A stretch of 64,000 nt of DNA, from contig JOAZ01000033.1 in the NCBI GenBank assembly GCA_000720535.1, forward strand, positions 1-64,000. The letters are read 5' to 3'. This DNA is from Streptomyces halstedii (lineage in GTDB: Bacteria > Actinomycetota > Actinomycetes > Streptomycetales > Streptomycetaceae). The notes under the pieces were generated by a model. That model had not been told where the DNA came from. It was given only the letters and a program-made list of their open reading frames with translations, and ran no database searches. This document shows, one piece after another, positions 20,325 through 29,316 of this stretch. Made by a program: the position numbers and the translations under genes. How positions within the stretch are numbered: the first letter of the stretch is position 1; each line of letters begins with the position of its first letter.

Positions 20325-20993
20325 TCACAGCTCGCGGGTTTCGCCGTTCTTCATGACGTGGCCGGTGATGCCCGCGTCGGTGAGCAGGCCGACGAAGGCG
20401 TGGGGGTCCTGGTCCCGCCAGTGCATGGGGACGACGGTGCCGGCCTGGAGGAGCTGGGCGGCGCGGACGGCGTCGGCGGGTTCCATGACCATCCGGCCGT
20501 CGATGGGCAGGAGGGCCACGTCGACCGGTGCGAACAGGGCCATGTCACCGAAGAGGGCGGTGTCTCCGGCGTGGTACACGCTCTTTCCGTCGATGTCGAC
20601 GACGAATCCGCAGGGGGCGCCCAGTTCGACGCGCCAGGTCTCGCCGATGCCGAGGGGGGAGTCGTGGATGGCGTTGACGCACTTGACGCTTGCCCCGTCG
20701 AGCGGGAGGCGTCCACCGAGGTGAAGTGGTGCTGTCGCGGCCCCCTCACCCTTGTAGTGCCGGGCGGCGGAGGGGGTGGTGATGATCGGGGCGCCGTAGG
20801 TCTTGGAGAGTTCTATCGCGTCTCCGACGTGGTCACGGTGGTTGTGCGTGACCAGGATGTGGGTGGGAGGCCGGAGGTCGGAGGGGATGGCGCCCAGCTC
20901 GGGGTTGCCGGAGAGCCACGGGTCGATCAGGAGGTTGAGCGTCGTGGTTTCGAGGCCGAAGCAGGCGTGGCCGTAGAAGCGGAGCGTAGGCAT
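20325..20993 (-). CDS. UPF0173-type metal-dependent hydrolase (metallo-beta-lactamase fold)
   Basis: The 222-residue protein has the metal site HNHRDH (His50, His52, Asp54, His55), a YHAGDTALFGDM segment, and LLPIDGRMVM and PMHW near the end. Its length and motifs match the UPF0173 family, whose substrates are mostly unknown. AGAAGGG lies 8 bases before ATG. The 66-base gap from the permease gene upstream makes it the probable last gene of the minus-strand transport/catabolic operon. Confidence 0.88.
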   Translation of the reverse strand: MPTLRFYGHACFGLETTTLNLLIDPWLSGNPELGAIPSDLRPPTHILVTHNHRDHVGDAIELSKTYGAPIITTPSAARHYKGEGAATAPLHLGGRLPLDGASVKCVNAIHDSPLGIGETWRVELGAPCGFVVDIDGKSVYHAGDTALFGDMALFAPVDVALLPIDGRMVMEPADAVRAAQLLQAGTVVPMHWRDQDPHAFVGLLTDAGITGHVMKNGETREL

Positions 20994-21059
20994 GGGTGTG
21001 CCCTTCTGTGGTGTCGAGTGCGGTTGAAGGCCGGTGCGAGGCGGGCGGGGAGGCCGCGG

Positions 21060-21887
21060 TCACTCCGAGATGGAGGGACGCCAGGCGGTGAGGCGTTTCT
21101 CGGCCATCTTCACGGCGCTCATGATGAGGACGGAGATGACGACCATGATCATGACGCCGGCGAGGTAGCGGCCGGTGTTGAAGGCTTCGGCGTCCGCGCG
21201 GATGCGGTACCCGATGCCTTCGGTCGCGGCGATGTACTCGCCGACGACGACCGCGATCATGCCCTTCCCGATGGCGAGGCGGACGGCGGTGATGAAGAAG
21301 GGGGTGACGGCGGGGAAGGTGACGTCCTTGTAGAGGGCCAGGCGGCCGGCGCCGAAGGAGCGTGCTGCCCTGAGCAGGGCGGGGTCGGTGGTTCTGACGC
21401 CCTCGATCATGTTGATGATGACGGGGAAGATCGCCATGATCGCCACGTTGGCGATCTTGGATCCGATGCCGAGCCCGAACCAGACCACCAGGAGCGGTGT
21501 CAGGACGAGGATCGGCGTGGAGTACAGGGCGTTGATGATGGGGTCGAAGGACTGGTAGAGCCAGCGGATCGATCCCAGGGCCATGCCGACGGGTACGCCC
21601 ACGCCGAGGGCGATCAGCATGCCCAGGGCGAATTCCTGGCCGCTGACCGCGAGGTCGGACCACAGGGGGCCGTCGGTCAGGTGCAGGAACCCGGACCAGA
21701 TCTCGGTCGGGCGGGCGAAAAAGAGGGGGTCCCAGGCTCCGGCCCGGCCCAGTGCCTCCCAGATCGTCAGGATGACCGCAACGGTCACCACCGGTGCCCA
21801 CAGGCCTCGGCGGCGCTGCCACCATCCGGGCCTGCCGGCGGTGCGTCGTGGCGGTGCGAGCGGCGGGAGTCTTTCCGTGGTGGTCAT
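21060..21887 (-). CDS. ABC transporter permease, SsuC/TauC family
   Basis: The 275-residue protein has a charged N-terminus (to about 28) and six likely membrane helices with the BPD_transp_1 coupling loop (RAARSFGAGRLALYKDVTFPAVTP). It resembles permeases for nitrate, sulfonates, taurine or similar small anions. ATG 21887 shares ATGA with the stop of the ATPase gene, so the two are translationally coupled. Confidence 0.9.
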   Translation of the reverse strand: MTTTERLPPLAPPRRTAGRPGWWQRRRGLWAPVVTVAVILTIWEALGRAGAWDPLFFARPTEIWSGFLHLTDGPLWSDLAVSGQEFALGMLIALGVGVPVGMALGSIRWLYQSFDPIINALYSTPILVLTPLLVVWFGLGIGSKIANVAIMAIFPVIINMIEGVRTTDPALLRAARSFGAGRLALYKDVTFPAVTPFFITAVRLAIGKGMIAVVVGEYIAATEGIGYRIRADAEAFNTGRYLAGVMIMVVISVLIMSAVKMAEKRLTAWRPSISE

Positions 21888-22681
21888 ACTGCGTTCCTCT
21901 CCCGCGCCCGGGTGGTCTCGACCTCGTCGCGCAGGTGTGACCACAGGCGGGTGCGGTACTCGTCGTACCGGGCGGCGTAGTGCGGGGAGTCCCTTGAGGG
22001 AAGCTCGACGCTCACGTCGTCGCGGATGGTGCTCGGGCCCGCGCTCATGAGCAGGACCCGGGAGGACAGTTGCAGGGCTTCGTCCAGGTTGTGGGTGACG
22101 AGGATGACGCTGCGGCCTTCCTGTTCGACCAGTGCCTGGACCTCGTCGCGCAGGACTTCGGCGTTCTGGGCGTCCAGCGCGCCGAACGGTTCGTCCATGA
22201 GCAGGAGCCTGGGCTGGACGGCGAAGGCGCGTGCCAGGCCGACGCGTTGCTGCATGCCGCCCGACAGGTGGCGGGGGTAGCGGCGGGCCGACGAGGCCAG
22301 TCCGACCTTCTCCAGATACTCCATGGCGATGTCCGCGCGTTCCGTGCGGCTCAGATCGGGACGTTTGTAGCGCAGTCCCAGCGCGACGTTGTCCAGCACG
22401 GTCTTCCAGGGCATCAGGGCGAAGCCCTGGAAGACCGTGGCCCGTGAGCCTTCACCGGTGTTCGGTGTGCGCCCTTCGACCAGGACGGTGCCGGAGTCCG
22501 GTTCGAGGACGCCGTCCATCATGGCCAGCAGGGTGCTCTTGCCGCAGCCCGAGGGGCCGATCAGGGAGAGGAACTCCCCTTCTTCCACCTGGAAGCTGAC
22601 GCGGTCGATGATGGTGGTCTCGCCGTAACTGAAGGTGACGTCACTCACTTCGATGGCCGGCGGTGTGGTGGCCCTGCCCAT
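21884..22681 (-). CDS. ABC transporter ATP-binding protein, SsuB/TauB family
   Basis: The 265-residue ATPase has Walker A GPSGCGKST, Q-loop FQGFALMPWKTVLDN, signature LSGGMQQR, Walker B LLLMDEPFGALD and switch histidine VTHNLDEAL. The sequence is typical of the nitrate/sulfonate/taurine group. It lies between binding-protein and permease genes and overlaps the permease by four bases. Confidence 0.92.
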   Translation of the reverse strand: MGRATTPPAIEVSDVTFSYGETTIIDRVSFQVEEGEFLSLIGPSGCGKSTLLAMMDGVLEPDSGTVLVEGRTPNTGEGSRATVFQGFALMPWKTVLDNVALGLRYKRPDLSRTERADIAMEYLEKVGLASSARRYPRHLSGGMQQRVGLARAFAVQPRLLLMDEPFGALDAQNAEVLRDEVQALVEQEGRSVILVTHNLDEALQLSSRVLLMSAGPSTIRDDVSVELPSRDSPHYAARYDEYRTRLWSHLRDEVETTRARERNAV

Positions 22682-22724
22682 GGTCGTTCCCTCTCGTGGT
22701 CGGCCGGGTGGAGAGTGGTGCGGT

Positions 22725-23717
22725 TCAGGGCGAGCCCGGCAGCAGGCTGGGGTCGTAGAGTTCGTCGACCGTGGGCAGCCGCTTGTCGGTGTTGCCGTAC
22801 TTCTTGCTCATCTCGATCCAGCGCCGCAGTCCCGCGATGGAGACCTCCCCGGTCGTGGAGTAGTCCGGTTCGGCGAACTCGTAGGCGGCCTTGGCGGCTT
22901 CGGCGGAGATCCTGGCGTCCTTCCGCAGGATCGCCACCGCTTCCGAAGGGTGTTCCTTGACCCAGGCAGCCGATTCCGTGTAGGCCGCCATGAACCGTTT
23001 GAGTTCGGGGCTGTGAGCGGAGATGAGTGAGCTGGTGGTGGTGAACACCTGCGGGGTGATGTCGGGGAAGACGTCCCGGTACCGGAGCACCTCGACCTTG
23101 CCCCGCTCAGCGGCTGTGCTGTCGTAGGGCGGGACCAGACCGGCCGCGTCGATCTGTCCGCTCACCAGTGAGGTGAGCTGCGTCGACGCCGCGCCGGTGG
23201 GCACGTAGGTGATGTCGGACTCCTTGAGGCCTTCTTCCACGGCGAGGGCCTTGGCCAGCATTTCGGTGCCGGAGCCGGGGCCGACGACGCCGAACTTCTT
23301 GCCCTTGAGGTCCGCTACGGACTTCACGCCGGCGTCGGCGTAGAGGACGTGCTGGTCCTGGGTCATCAGGTTGCCGACGATCTTCAGCTTGGCGCCGTTG
23401 GCGTTCGCGGCTATGACGCCCTCGGTGAGGGCGGCGGCGATGTCGGCGTCGCCGCTGGCGAGGGCCGCGGTGGCCTCGGCGGTGCTCTTGATCTTCACGA
23501 CCTTCAGGTCCACGTGGTGCTTGTCGAAGATGCCCTGGTCGATGCCCGCGGTGACCGCGAGGAACGAACTTCCCGTGATGCTGGACGCGAGGCGCACGCT
23601 TGCCGTGCCGTTCTCGTCGCTTGCGATCCCCGACCCGTTGCCGCAGGCGGACAGGGTGAGGGCCAGGAGGAACGCGGTGGCCGTCAGCCCGGCCCGGCAG
23701 GTGTGTCTGCGGTTCAC
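22725..23717 (-). CDS. ABC transporter substrate-binding lipoprotein (NMT1/SsuA-like)
   Basis: The 330-residue protein has a signal peptide ending in lipobox LSAC (Cys about 25). The mature part is of NMT1/SsuA type: FLAVTAGIDQGIFDKHHVDLKVV, a KFGVVGPGSGTEMLAKAL lobe and a C-terminal helical end. GTG 23717 overlaps the stop of the tautomerase gene. The fold suits a small aromatic, sulfonate or thiamine-precursor-like ligand; the ligand is not identifiable from sequence. Confidence 0.9.
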   Translation of the reverse strand: MNRRHTCRAGLTATAFLLALTLSACGNGSGIASDENGTASVRLASSITGSSFLAVTAGIDQGIFDKHHVDLKVVKIKSTAEATAALASGDADIAAALTEGVIAANANGAKLKIVGNLMTQDQHVLYADAGVKSVADLKGKKFGVVGPGSGTEMLAKALAVEEGLKESDITYVPTGAASTQLTSLVSGQIDAAGLVPPYDSTAAERGKVEVLRYRDVFPDITPQVFTTTSSLISAHSPELKRFMAAYTESAAWVKEHPSEAVAILRKDARISAEAAKAAYEFAEPDYSTTGEVSIAGLRRWIEMSKKYGNTDKRLPTVDELYDPSLLPGSP

Positions 23718-23929
23718 GGCTTCTCTCCCGTCGGCGCCGGGGCGGCCTTGTCGCTGAAGAGGCGGCCTCCACGGGCCAGGTCCTGACGTCCGATCTCGAA
23801 GAACGTGATGCGCACGCCCTCGGGGTCGATCCCGAAGGCCTTGACGGCCGCCTCGGTGACGCCTTCGACGAACTGCCTGCGCTGGTCGAGGGTTCGTCCC
23901 TCGAAGATCTCCACGGTGATGTTGGGCAT
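23714..23929 (-). CDS. 4-oxalocrotonate tautomerase-like protein
   Basis: The 71-residue protein starts MPNITVEIFEGRT, so cleavage of Met would expose the catalytic Pro1 of the tautomerase superfamily. The core length is typical; a short tail (about 60-71) extends past it. These enzymes interconvert enol and keto forms of 2-oxoacids during ring-cleavage breakdown. Its place between a PrpD-like gene and the importer points to catabolism of the imported compound. Confidence 0.85.
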   Translation of the reverse strand: MPNITVEIFEGRTLDQRRQFVEGVTEAAVKAFGIDPEGVRITFFEIGRQDLARGGRLFSDKAAPAPTGEKP

Positions 23930-23941
23930 GACTGCTCTCCT

Positions 23942-25333
23942 TCAGAGGATCGGTGCGGTCCGGCTGCGTGCCGGGCCGAGGAGCTGGGCGGTGTTGCGTG
24001 CCGAGGGCAGGTCCCGCAGAGCGGCGAGCAGTGTCGGCCCGTCGAACACGGAACCCGGGCTGCGCAGGCAGTCGAGGAACTTCTGGTCCAGTTCCTCGTC
24101 GGACAGGGGATCGTGGGCGCTGCCGTGGGGCATGCCGCGTCGTGCCCGGTGCTGGGCTCCGTCGGAGGTGGTGACCTCGACCGTGGCGTACCAGCGCGTG
24201 AAGTCCGGTGGCCCGAACGGGGGAACGGCGGCCTCCGCGGTGCGCACGGTGGCCATCAGGCGCCGCAGCGCGGGGCGGGTGACCTGGGCGTCGTCGAAGG
24301 AGCCGGCGGTGAGCCGGCCGTCGGCCAGCGCGGCGGCCACCGTGTACTCCATGCTGAAGCGCGCCTGGTCCGCGGTGACGGGGTCGTGGTGGATCGGGCC
24401 GGTGAGCCCTGTGGGCTGGACCGTCACCGTCACGTCGGTGACGGAGTCGGGGTCGAGGCCATGGTCGCGGATCTCCAGGGCCGCCTCACCCGCGGGGTGG
24501 ACCGCGTAGCAGGCGGGAAACGCCTTGACGTTCAGGCCGCGGGTGGAGAGGGTCCAGCGTTCTTTCAGGACCGGTGCGACGGCGGTGAGGTCGGGGTCCT
24601 TGCCGAAGACGGCGAAGTAGCCGAGCGGTGCCTCAAGCTGGTGGGGGTCGGCGTCCACGCCGGCGGCCGCGAGCCGCGCCGCGAGGATCCCGTTCCCTGC
24701 GGCCATTCCGGCATGGACCGGCTTGACGCTGAAGCCGCAGTTCTGACGGCTTCCGGCTGCCATGGAAGCGGCTATCCCGAAGGCGTGGTGCATCTCCGAG
24801 GTGGTGAGCTGAAGGAGCGTTCCGGCGGCGGCGACGGCTCCGAGGACGCCCACCGTCTCCGTGGCGTGCCACCCGGCCGTCCAGTGCGCGCGGACCGGGA
24901 GGGCCGCGGACACGGCGCACATCACCTGGTGGCCGATGACGTAGGCCCGCAGCATGGGTTCTCCCGGCAGCCCGAGTTCCTCGCCCAGTGCGAGGACCGG
25001 AGGCACGAGCACCACGCTGGGGTGGCCGTTGACGTCGGAGAGGTGGTCGTCGAAGTCCATCGCGTGTCCGGCGACGGCGTTGACGACGGCGGCACCGTGG
25101 CCGTCGACCCGGCGGCCGGTTCCCAGGACGGTGGCGGCGCCGGCCCCGCCGGTGAGCCTCAACGCGCTGTGCATGGCGGTCACGACGGGCTCGTGCGCTC
25201 CGGCTACGGCGACGCCGACCGTGTCGACGAAGGCATTGACGGCGCGACGCGTGACGTCCTGGTCCAGCGAGGCGCGGCGGGCCTCTACGCAGAAGTCCAC
25301 GAGCTGCCCGGTGACGGGCACGGGCTGGTTCAT
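23942..25333 (-). CDS. MmgE/PrpD family protein
   Basis: The 463-residue protein matches the MmgE/PrpD fold (2-methylcitrate dehydratase, cis-aconitate decarboxylase relatives). Segments include GHAMDFDDHLSDVNGHPS, HWTAGWHATETVG, GIAASMAAGSRQNCGFSVKPVHAG, KAFPACYAVHP, and a late ARRGMPHGSAHDPLS with the family's RxxxPxG-like turn. ATG 25333 shares ATGA with the aldolase stop. It probably dehydrates or decarboxylates a polycarboxylate intermediate of this operon; the exact substrate cannot be read from sequence. Confidence 0.88.
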   Translation of the reverse strand: MNQPVPVTGQLVDFCVEARRASLDQDVTRRAVNAFVDTVGVAVAGAHEPVVTAMHSALRLTGGAGAATVLGTGRRVDGHGAAVVNAVAGHAMDFDDHLSDVNGHPSVVLVPPVLALGEELGLPGEPMLRAYVIGHQVMCAVSAALPVRAHWTAGWHATETVGVLGAVAAAGTLLQLTTSEMHHAFGIAASMAAGSRQNCGFSVKPVHAGMAAGNGILAARLAAAGVDADPHQLEAPLGYFAVFGKDPDLTAVAPVLKERWTLSTRGLNVKAFPACYAVHPAGEAALEIRDHGLDPDSVTDVTVTVQPTGLTGPIHHDPVTADQARFSMEYTVAAALADGRLTAGSFDDAQVTRPALRRLMATVRTAEAAVPPFGPPDFTRWYATVEVTTSDGAQHRARRGMPHGSAHDPLSDEELDQKFLDCLRSPGSVFDGPTLLAALRDLPSARNTAQLLGPARSRTAPIL

Positions 25334-26091
25334 CGGGTTCCTTCGGTCGTGCCGGTCAGGACGGACGCGAGAGCGCGGGACAGCAGCCGGGCCTGGGAGA
25401 GCAGGAGCAGTCCGGCGCCTCGGTGTGTTGCCTGGACGGCCTCGTCGCGGGAACTCGCGGAGAGACCGAGCAGCTTGTCCCCGCCCGTGACGCACGCAGT
25501 GGCCTGCTCGACGAGTCGCCGGACATCCGGGTGCGAGGGGTCGCCGGGACGGCCGGCCGATGCGGCGAGGTCATGTGCGCCCACGACGAGGGCCTTCACC
25601 CAGGGACGGGAAGCGATCTCGGACGCGGCGGTGACGGCCTCGACCGTTTCGATGTGGACGAGGAGCGCGATGCCGTCGCTGCGGACGCTCTCCACGAACG
25701 CGGGGTAGCCGCCGGGGTGGTGGCCGAAGGCGTTGGCCCGCGCCCGGCCGATCCCGCGGTGCCCGTCCGGGGGAAAGGCCGCCCAGTCCGTCACCCGGTC
25801 GACGTCTGCCGGGCCGGTCACCTGCGTCAGCTGCAGGATGGTGATCCCCGCGTCGAGACACCGGGCCACGGATCGCTCCTGGCAGCGGATCCGTCCGATC
25901 AGAGGAACGCCGGCCACCGCACAGGCGCGGGCGAGGCCGGAGAGTTCGCCCGCGGTGGGGTCGCTGTGCTCCAGGTCGACGGCGATTCCGTCACAGCCGA
26001 GACGGCCGATGAATTCCGCGGTGTCCGCGTCCGGGAAATCGAGCGTGACTACTGTCAGGGGTTTTTTCTGACTTCCCCTTTCCCAGATCAT
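25330..26091 (-). CDS. HpcH/HpaI family aldolase
   Basis: The 253-residue protein has the aldolase/citrate-lyase-beta barrel signatures CDGIAVDLEHSDP, PLIGRIRC, ILQLTQV and LLVHIETVEAVTAASEI. Family members cleave or form 4-hydroxy-2-oxoacids with a divalent metal. It is the first gene of the coupled minus-strand set. The ATG start has only a weak ribosome site. Confidence 0.87.
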   Translation of the reverse strand: MIWERGSQKKPLTVVTLDFPDADTAEFIGRLGCDGIAVDLEHSDPTAGELSGLARACAVAGVPLIGRIRCQERSVARCLDAGITILQLTQVTGPADVDRVTDWAAFPPDGHRGIGRARANAFGHHPGGYPAFVESVRSDGIALLVHIETVEAVTAASEIASRPWVKALVVGAHDLAASAGRPGDPSHPDVRRLVEQATACVTGGDKLLGLSASSRDEAVQATHRGAGLLLLSQARLLSRALASVLTGTTEGTR

Positions 26092-26283
26092 CGGGACGCC
26101 TGTGCGGGGTGTGATGCGGTCATTCGGTGGGCGGGAGGAGAGGCGGCCCGGAAACCGGGTGCGAAATTCCGCCGAGAATGAAGGGGGTTCATGTCGCGCC
26201 CACTTCCGTGTTGCGGTGACGAGCTTGTGAACGTGACGTTAAACGGAACCCGATCATTGCCTCAATGGTTGCGAAGCGATGCT

Positions 26284-26304
26284 TCTATCGGCTGAACCGA
26301 TAGA
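26284..26304. promoter_or_regulatory. Perfect 8-bp dyad between LysR gene and aldolase operon
   Basis: TCTATCGG (26284-26291) and CCGATAGA (26297-26304) are exact inverted repeats with a 5-base spacer. The dyad lies 9 bases past the LysR stop, in the 221-base gap before the operon. No T-run follows, and the surroundings (26220-26290) are lower in GC than the genes. An operator is more likely than a terminator, possibly for the LysR protein itself. Confidence 0.5.
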
Positions 26305-26312
26305 TGGCGCTC

Positions 26313-27209
26313 TCAGGCGCCGAGCTCCGCCTTGCTCAGGCGTACGGCGTGCAGGAGCGTCCGGATGACCGGCGTCTCGAACTGCGGGCTCCAGGCGAGC
26401 TGGAGAGCGACCGTCCTGACACCGCCGCGCAGAGGCACGAACACCAGGTCGGTGCGGCCGGCGTCCCTGAAGGAGGCGGGCTGGACCGACACGCCCATGC
26501 CCGCACCGATGAAGGCCAGCTGGGTCTGCATGTCGGTGCCCTCGACCAGCTGGCCCGGAATGCAGTCGTGCTGGTGGCACGCGGCGATGATCTGGTCGTA
26601 GAAGGCGGGGTTGGCCTCACGAGGCCAGAAGACGAAGGTCTCACCACTGAGGTCCGCGAGGTCGACGGAATCGTCCCCTGCCAGAGGATGGGTCCTGGGA
26701 AGGACGGCCCACAGCGGTTCGTCGGCGATCGTCTCCACCTTCAGACCGGGGCGCCTGCTGACAGCCCGCACGAAACCGGCCTCCAGATCGCCCTGGGCCA
26801 GCGCCCGCACCTGCTTCTCCGTGCCCATCGTCTGAAGAGTCACGTTGATCCCCGGCGAGAGTTCGGTCAGCCGCCGCAGCACTGTCGGCACCACTCCGGT
26901 CAGCGCGGGCCCCACGGCGCCGATCCGCAGACGCCCGAGCTCCCCACGCGCATGAGCGAGCACGGTCTGCTGAAGATGCCCGAGTTCGGCGAGAATCTTC
27001 CTGCACCCAGCCAGAAACGCCACCCCGGCCGGGGTCAACGTCACCGACCGGCTCGTACGCAGAAACAGTTCCGCCCCCAACTGCTGCTCCAGAGAACGAA
27101 TTTGCTCACTCACCGTCGACTGGCCCACCCCCAGTCGCACCGCGGCCTTGCTGAACTGACGCTCCTCCGCCACCGCCACGAAGTATTCCATCTGCCGAAA
27201 CTGAACCAC
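26313..27209 (-). CDS. LysR-family transcriptional regulator
   Basis: The 298-residue protein starts FRQMEYFVAVAEERQFSKAA, followed by the LysR helix-turn-helix (about 18-45) and a LysR substrate-binding domain (about 90-290). GTG 27209 follows GGGAG by 5 bases and gives the normal length. It runs in the same direction as the aldolase-PrpD-tautomerase-importer operon and lies just upstream, so it is the likely regulator. Confidence 0.9.
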   Translation of the reverse strand: MVQFRQMEYFVAVAEERQFSKAAVRLGVGQSTVSEQIRSLEQQLGAELFLRTSRSVTLTPAGVAFLAGCRKILAELGHLQQTVLAHARGELGRLRIGAVGPALTGVVPTVLRRLTELSPGINVTLQTMGTEKQVRALAQGDLEAGFVRAVSRRPGLKVETIADEPLWAVLPRTHPLAGDDSVDLADLSGETFVFWPREANPAFYDQIIAACHQHDCIPGQLVEGTDMQTQLAFIGAGMGVSVQPASFRDAGRTDLVFVPLRGGVRTVALQLAWSPQFETPVIRTLLHAVRLSKAELGA

Positions 27210-27799
27210 CGCTGCTCCCGATGTCGACCATGGGCCGACGGCATTTCTTCGGCCGCCGACGGCGCGTGGAGTATATTCCGACGCCATATATCCAACGAGA
27301 ACGGCTTCCTCGCCCACTGCGGCTTTCACGTCACCAGTCCCGACGGCCACCTCTACCCGGAGGCGTTCATCGTGCTCGGGTACCACGGGTGGGCGGACAC
27401 CGGCGCGTGGTCCGGGCGCCCGGCGCCGAGCCCGGAGCCGTCCCGCCGCCGTGGTAGCCGCGGCCGGCATCCCCCACCCCGACGAAGGCCCGCGCCCTGG
27501 GCGGTGTCGTCCCCGAGACAACCGGTCGGCCGTGCAGGCGGAGCGCCCTGTGCGGCCGTGACCAGCGGTCCGGAACCACGGGACCACGGCAACGCCCTTC
27601 CCGCCCCGGAGCCCACGCGCCGTTCCTCGGACTTGGGATCGATAACCTCGGAGTTATCCGTCCATGCGGAGCTGACGATTGTTCGCCCCTTTTCCTTGGC
27701 GCACCCTGTTACAGGTCCTTCTCTCAGAAGGAAATTCAGCGTGGGTGTCGCGGGAATCGCTCGCCGCTCACGGGTAGTCGACCGATGAAAGGGAACACG
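27210..27799. other. 590-bp region without an intact gene
   Basis: No supported gene. A plus-strand stretch at about 27287-27375 reads like a decayed protein fragment (LAHCGFHVTSPDG, then LYPEAFIVLGY) that loses coding character downstream; I cannot name the family. The AT-richer part at about 27640-27740 probably holds the promoter of the secreted-protein gene. Confidence 0.4.
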
Positions 27800-28159
27800 A
27801 TGAGAACCAAGACATGGGCCGCGCTCGCTCTGCCCCTCCTCGCCGCCTCGGCCACCATGATCTCGGCTCCTGCGGCAGGCGCCGCGACCACCGGAGCCGC
27901 GGCATGCACCCACCCGGGGTGGTCCAACCCGGACGACGGCTACGGTTACGTGAAGGGAAGCTCCGCGCCGCTGCGCACCGGTCCGAACGCCGGCTGCCCC
28001 ACGGTGACCACGGTCTACGGTTCGAAGCTCTACTACCACTGCTACGTCATCAACTCCGAGGGCAACACCTGGACCCACGCCCGCATTGAGGGGACCCAGA
28101 CGAACGGCTGGATCTACGACGGCAACCTCAGCAACGGCGGTGCGCTCAAGCCCTGCTGA
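27800..28159 (+). CDS. Small secreted SH3-like protein
   Basis: The 119-residue protein has a classic signal peptide (MRTKTWAALALPLLAASA, then AGA before ATT), leaving about 90 mature residues. Four cysteines (ACTHPGW, AGCPTV, YYHCYV, KPC at the end) could form two disulfides. The pattern APLRTGPNAGCPTVTTVYGSKLYYHCYV...TWTHARI...GWIYDGNL resembles a bacterial SH3 domain. ATG 27800 has AAAGGGA 5 bases upstream and is preferred over ATG 27785. Function unknown; it could bind cell wall or act outside the cell. Confidence 0.8.
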   Translation: MRTKTWAALALPLLAASATMISAPAAGAATTGAAACTHPGWSNPDDGYGYVKGSSAPLRTGPNAGCPTVTTVYGSKLYYHCYVINSEGNTWTHARIEGTQTNGWIYDGNLSNGGALKPC

Positions 28160-28160
28160 G

Positions 28161-28186
28161 GTCTGCCCTGCCGTCGCCGGGCAGAC
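28161..28186. terminator. Bidirectional hairpin between convergent genes
   Basis: GTCTGCCC (28161-28168) pairs perfectly with GGGCAGAC (28179-28186) across 10 bases. It sits just after the secreted-protein stop and just before the convergent LysR stop. Confidence 0.65.
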
Positions 28187-28195
28187 GGGGGATCG

Positions 28196-29104
28196 TCACT
28201 GCCCGGCGTTCCCGAGTCCCGCGCTCGGCCCGGCGTCGTGTGCGGCCCGCGCGAGCGCGCGGACGAGGTCTGTCTGCCCCGCCGCGGGCCAGGTCAGCAC
28301 CCAGTGTCCGGTCGGGGCGTCGTACGGGTGGAGGTACCGCAGTCCGCGCCACCGGTAGTAGTGGGCGGCGTCGCCGTGGATGAGGCAGACAGCCTCGCCC
28401 GCCGCGACCACGGCGGCGACCTCCTGGATCGATGACACCTTCGGTCCGCGTCGGATGGGCCGGCCGCCGGGGGTGTGGGTGGGGACGAGTGTCTGCTGCC
28501 AGTACTCCGGTATGGGCACCGCGGAGTACGGCAGCAGCCACTCGGCCAGATCCTCCATGCCCACCGCGTCGCGTCTGGTGAGGGGATGGTCGGTGGCGAC
28601 CATGAGGACCAAGGGCGCCGACGCGATGACCGGACCGACGACGAGGTCCGGCTCACGGATCGGCAGCCAGGAGGTCGCCACCTGGACCGAGCCGTCCCGG
28701 AGAGCACCGAAGGGGTCCGTGAAGTTGATCTCCTGTACGCGGAGCTGGACTTCGGGGTGCCGGGAGCGGAAGAGGTCGAAGACGTGTGTGTAGTAGTGCG
28801 CCTGAGGCCCGTGCAGGCCGAGGGTCAGCGTGCATGTGGTGCCGCGGGCGGCATCGGCGGCCGCCTGGGTCCCCTTGAGTATCCGCTGATATCCGGCGCT
28901 TAAATCCTCGCGTAACCGGAGCCCGATGGTCGTGAGTTCGACCCGTCGGCTGCTTCGGGCGAACAACCGCGCGCCGATCCGGCGCTCCTGCTTGGCAATT
29001 GACTGGCTGACGCGCGCCTGCGACACGTGCAGACGGTCCGCCGTCCGGCCGAAGTGCAGTTCTTCGGCCAGCGTCAGAAAGATCTCGATGTCTCGCAGTT
29101 CCAT
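28196..29104 (-). CDS. LysR-family regulator with two TTA codons
   Basis: The 302-residue LysR protein starts MELRDIEIFLTLAEELHFGRTADRL and has the usual ligand-binding half. Leu64 (28913-28915) and Leu68 (28901-28903) are encoded by TTA, so translation should be bldA-dependent. It is clearly paralogous to the regulator at 30639; their first 45 residues are nearly the same. The esterase gene upstream runs in the same direction, across a 212-base gap. Confidence 0.9.
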   Translation of the reverse strand: MELRDIEIFLTLAEELHFGRTADRLHVSQARVSQSIAKQERRIGARLFARSSRRVELTTIGLRLREDLSAGYQRILKGTQAAADAARGTTCTLTLGLHGPQAHYYTHVFDLFRSRHPEVQLRVQEINFTDPFGALRDGSVQVATSWLPIREPDLVVGPVIASAPLVLMVATDHPLTRRDAVGMEDLAEWLLPYSAVPIPEYWQQTLVPTHTPGGRPIRRGPKVSSIQEVAAVVAAGEAVCLIHGDAAHYYRWRGLRYLHPYDAPTGHWVLTWPAAGQTDLVRALARAAHDAGPSAGLGNAGQ

Positions 29105-29316
29105 CCGCGTTCCCCCCCGGTCGCCAATGAGTACGGAGTCGTCAGATCATCTGAGATTTCCCGTTGTTCGTTCCCTTTCGTACGGCAATCAGATTTGGAC
29201 GCATTCTCGAAGGCGCAGACCGACGTCAATGCGGGGAGGGGCCTCCGGGCGCTCGGCCCTGGCCGGCGAGGAGGCGTGGGCGAGGTTCCGTGTGTCCGCG
29301 CCGGAGGTCGTCGTCA

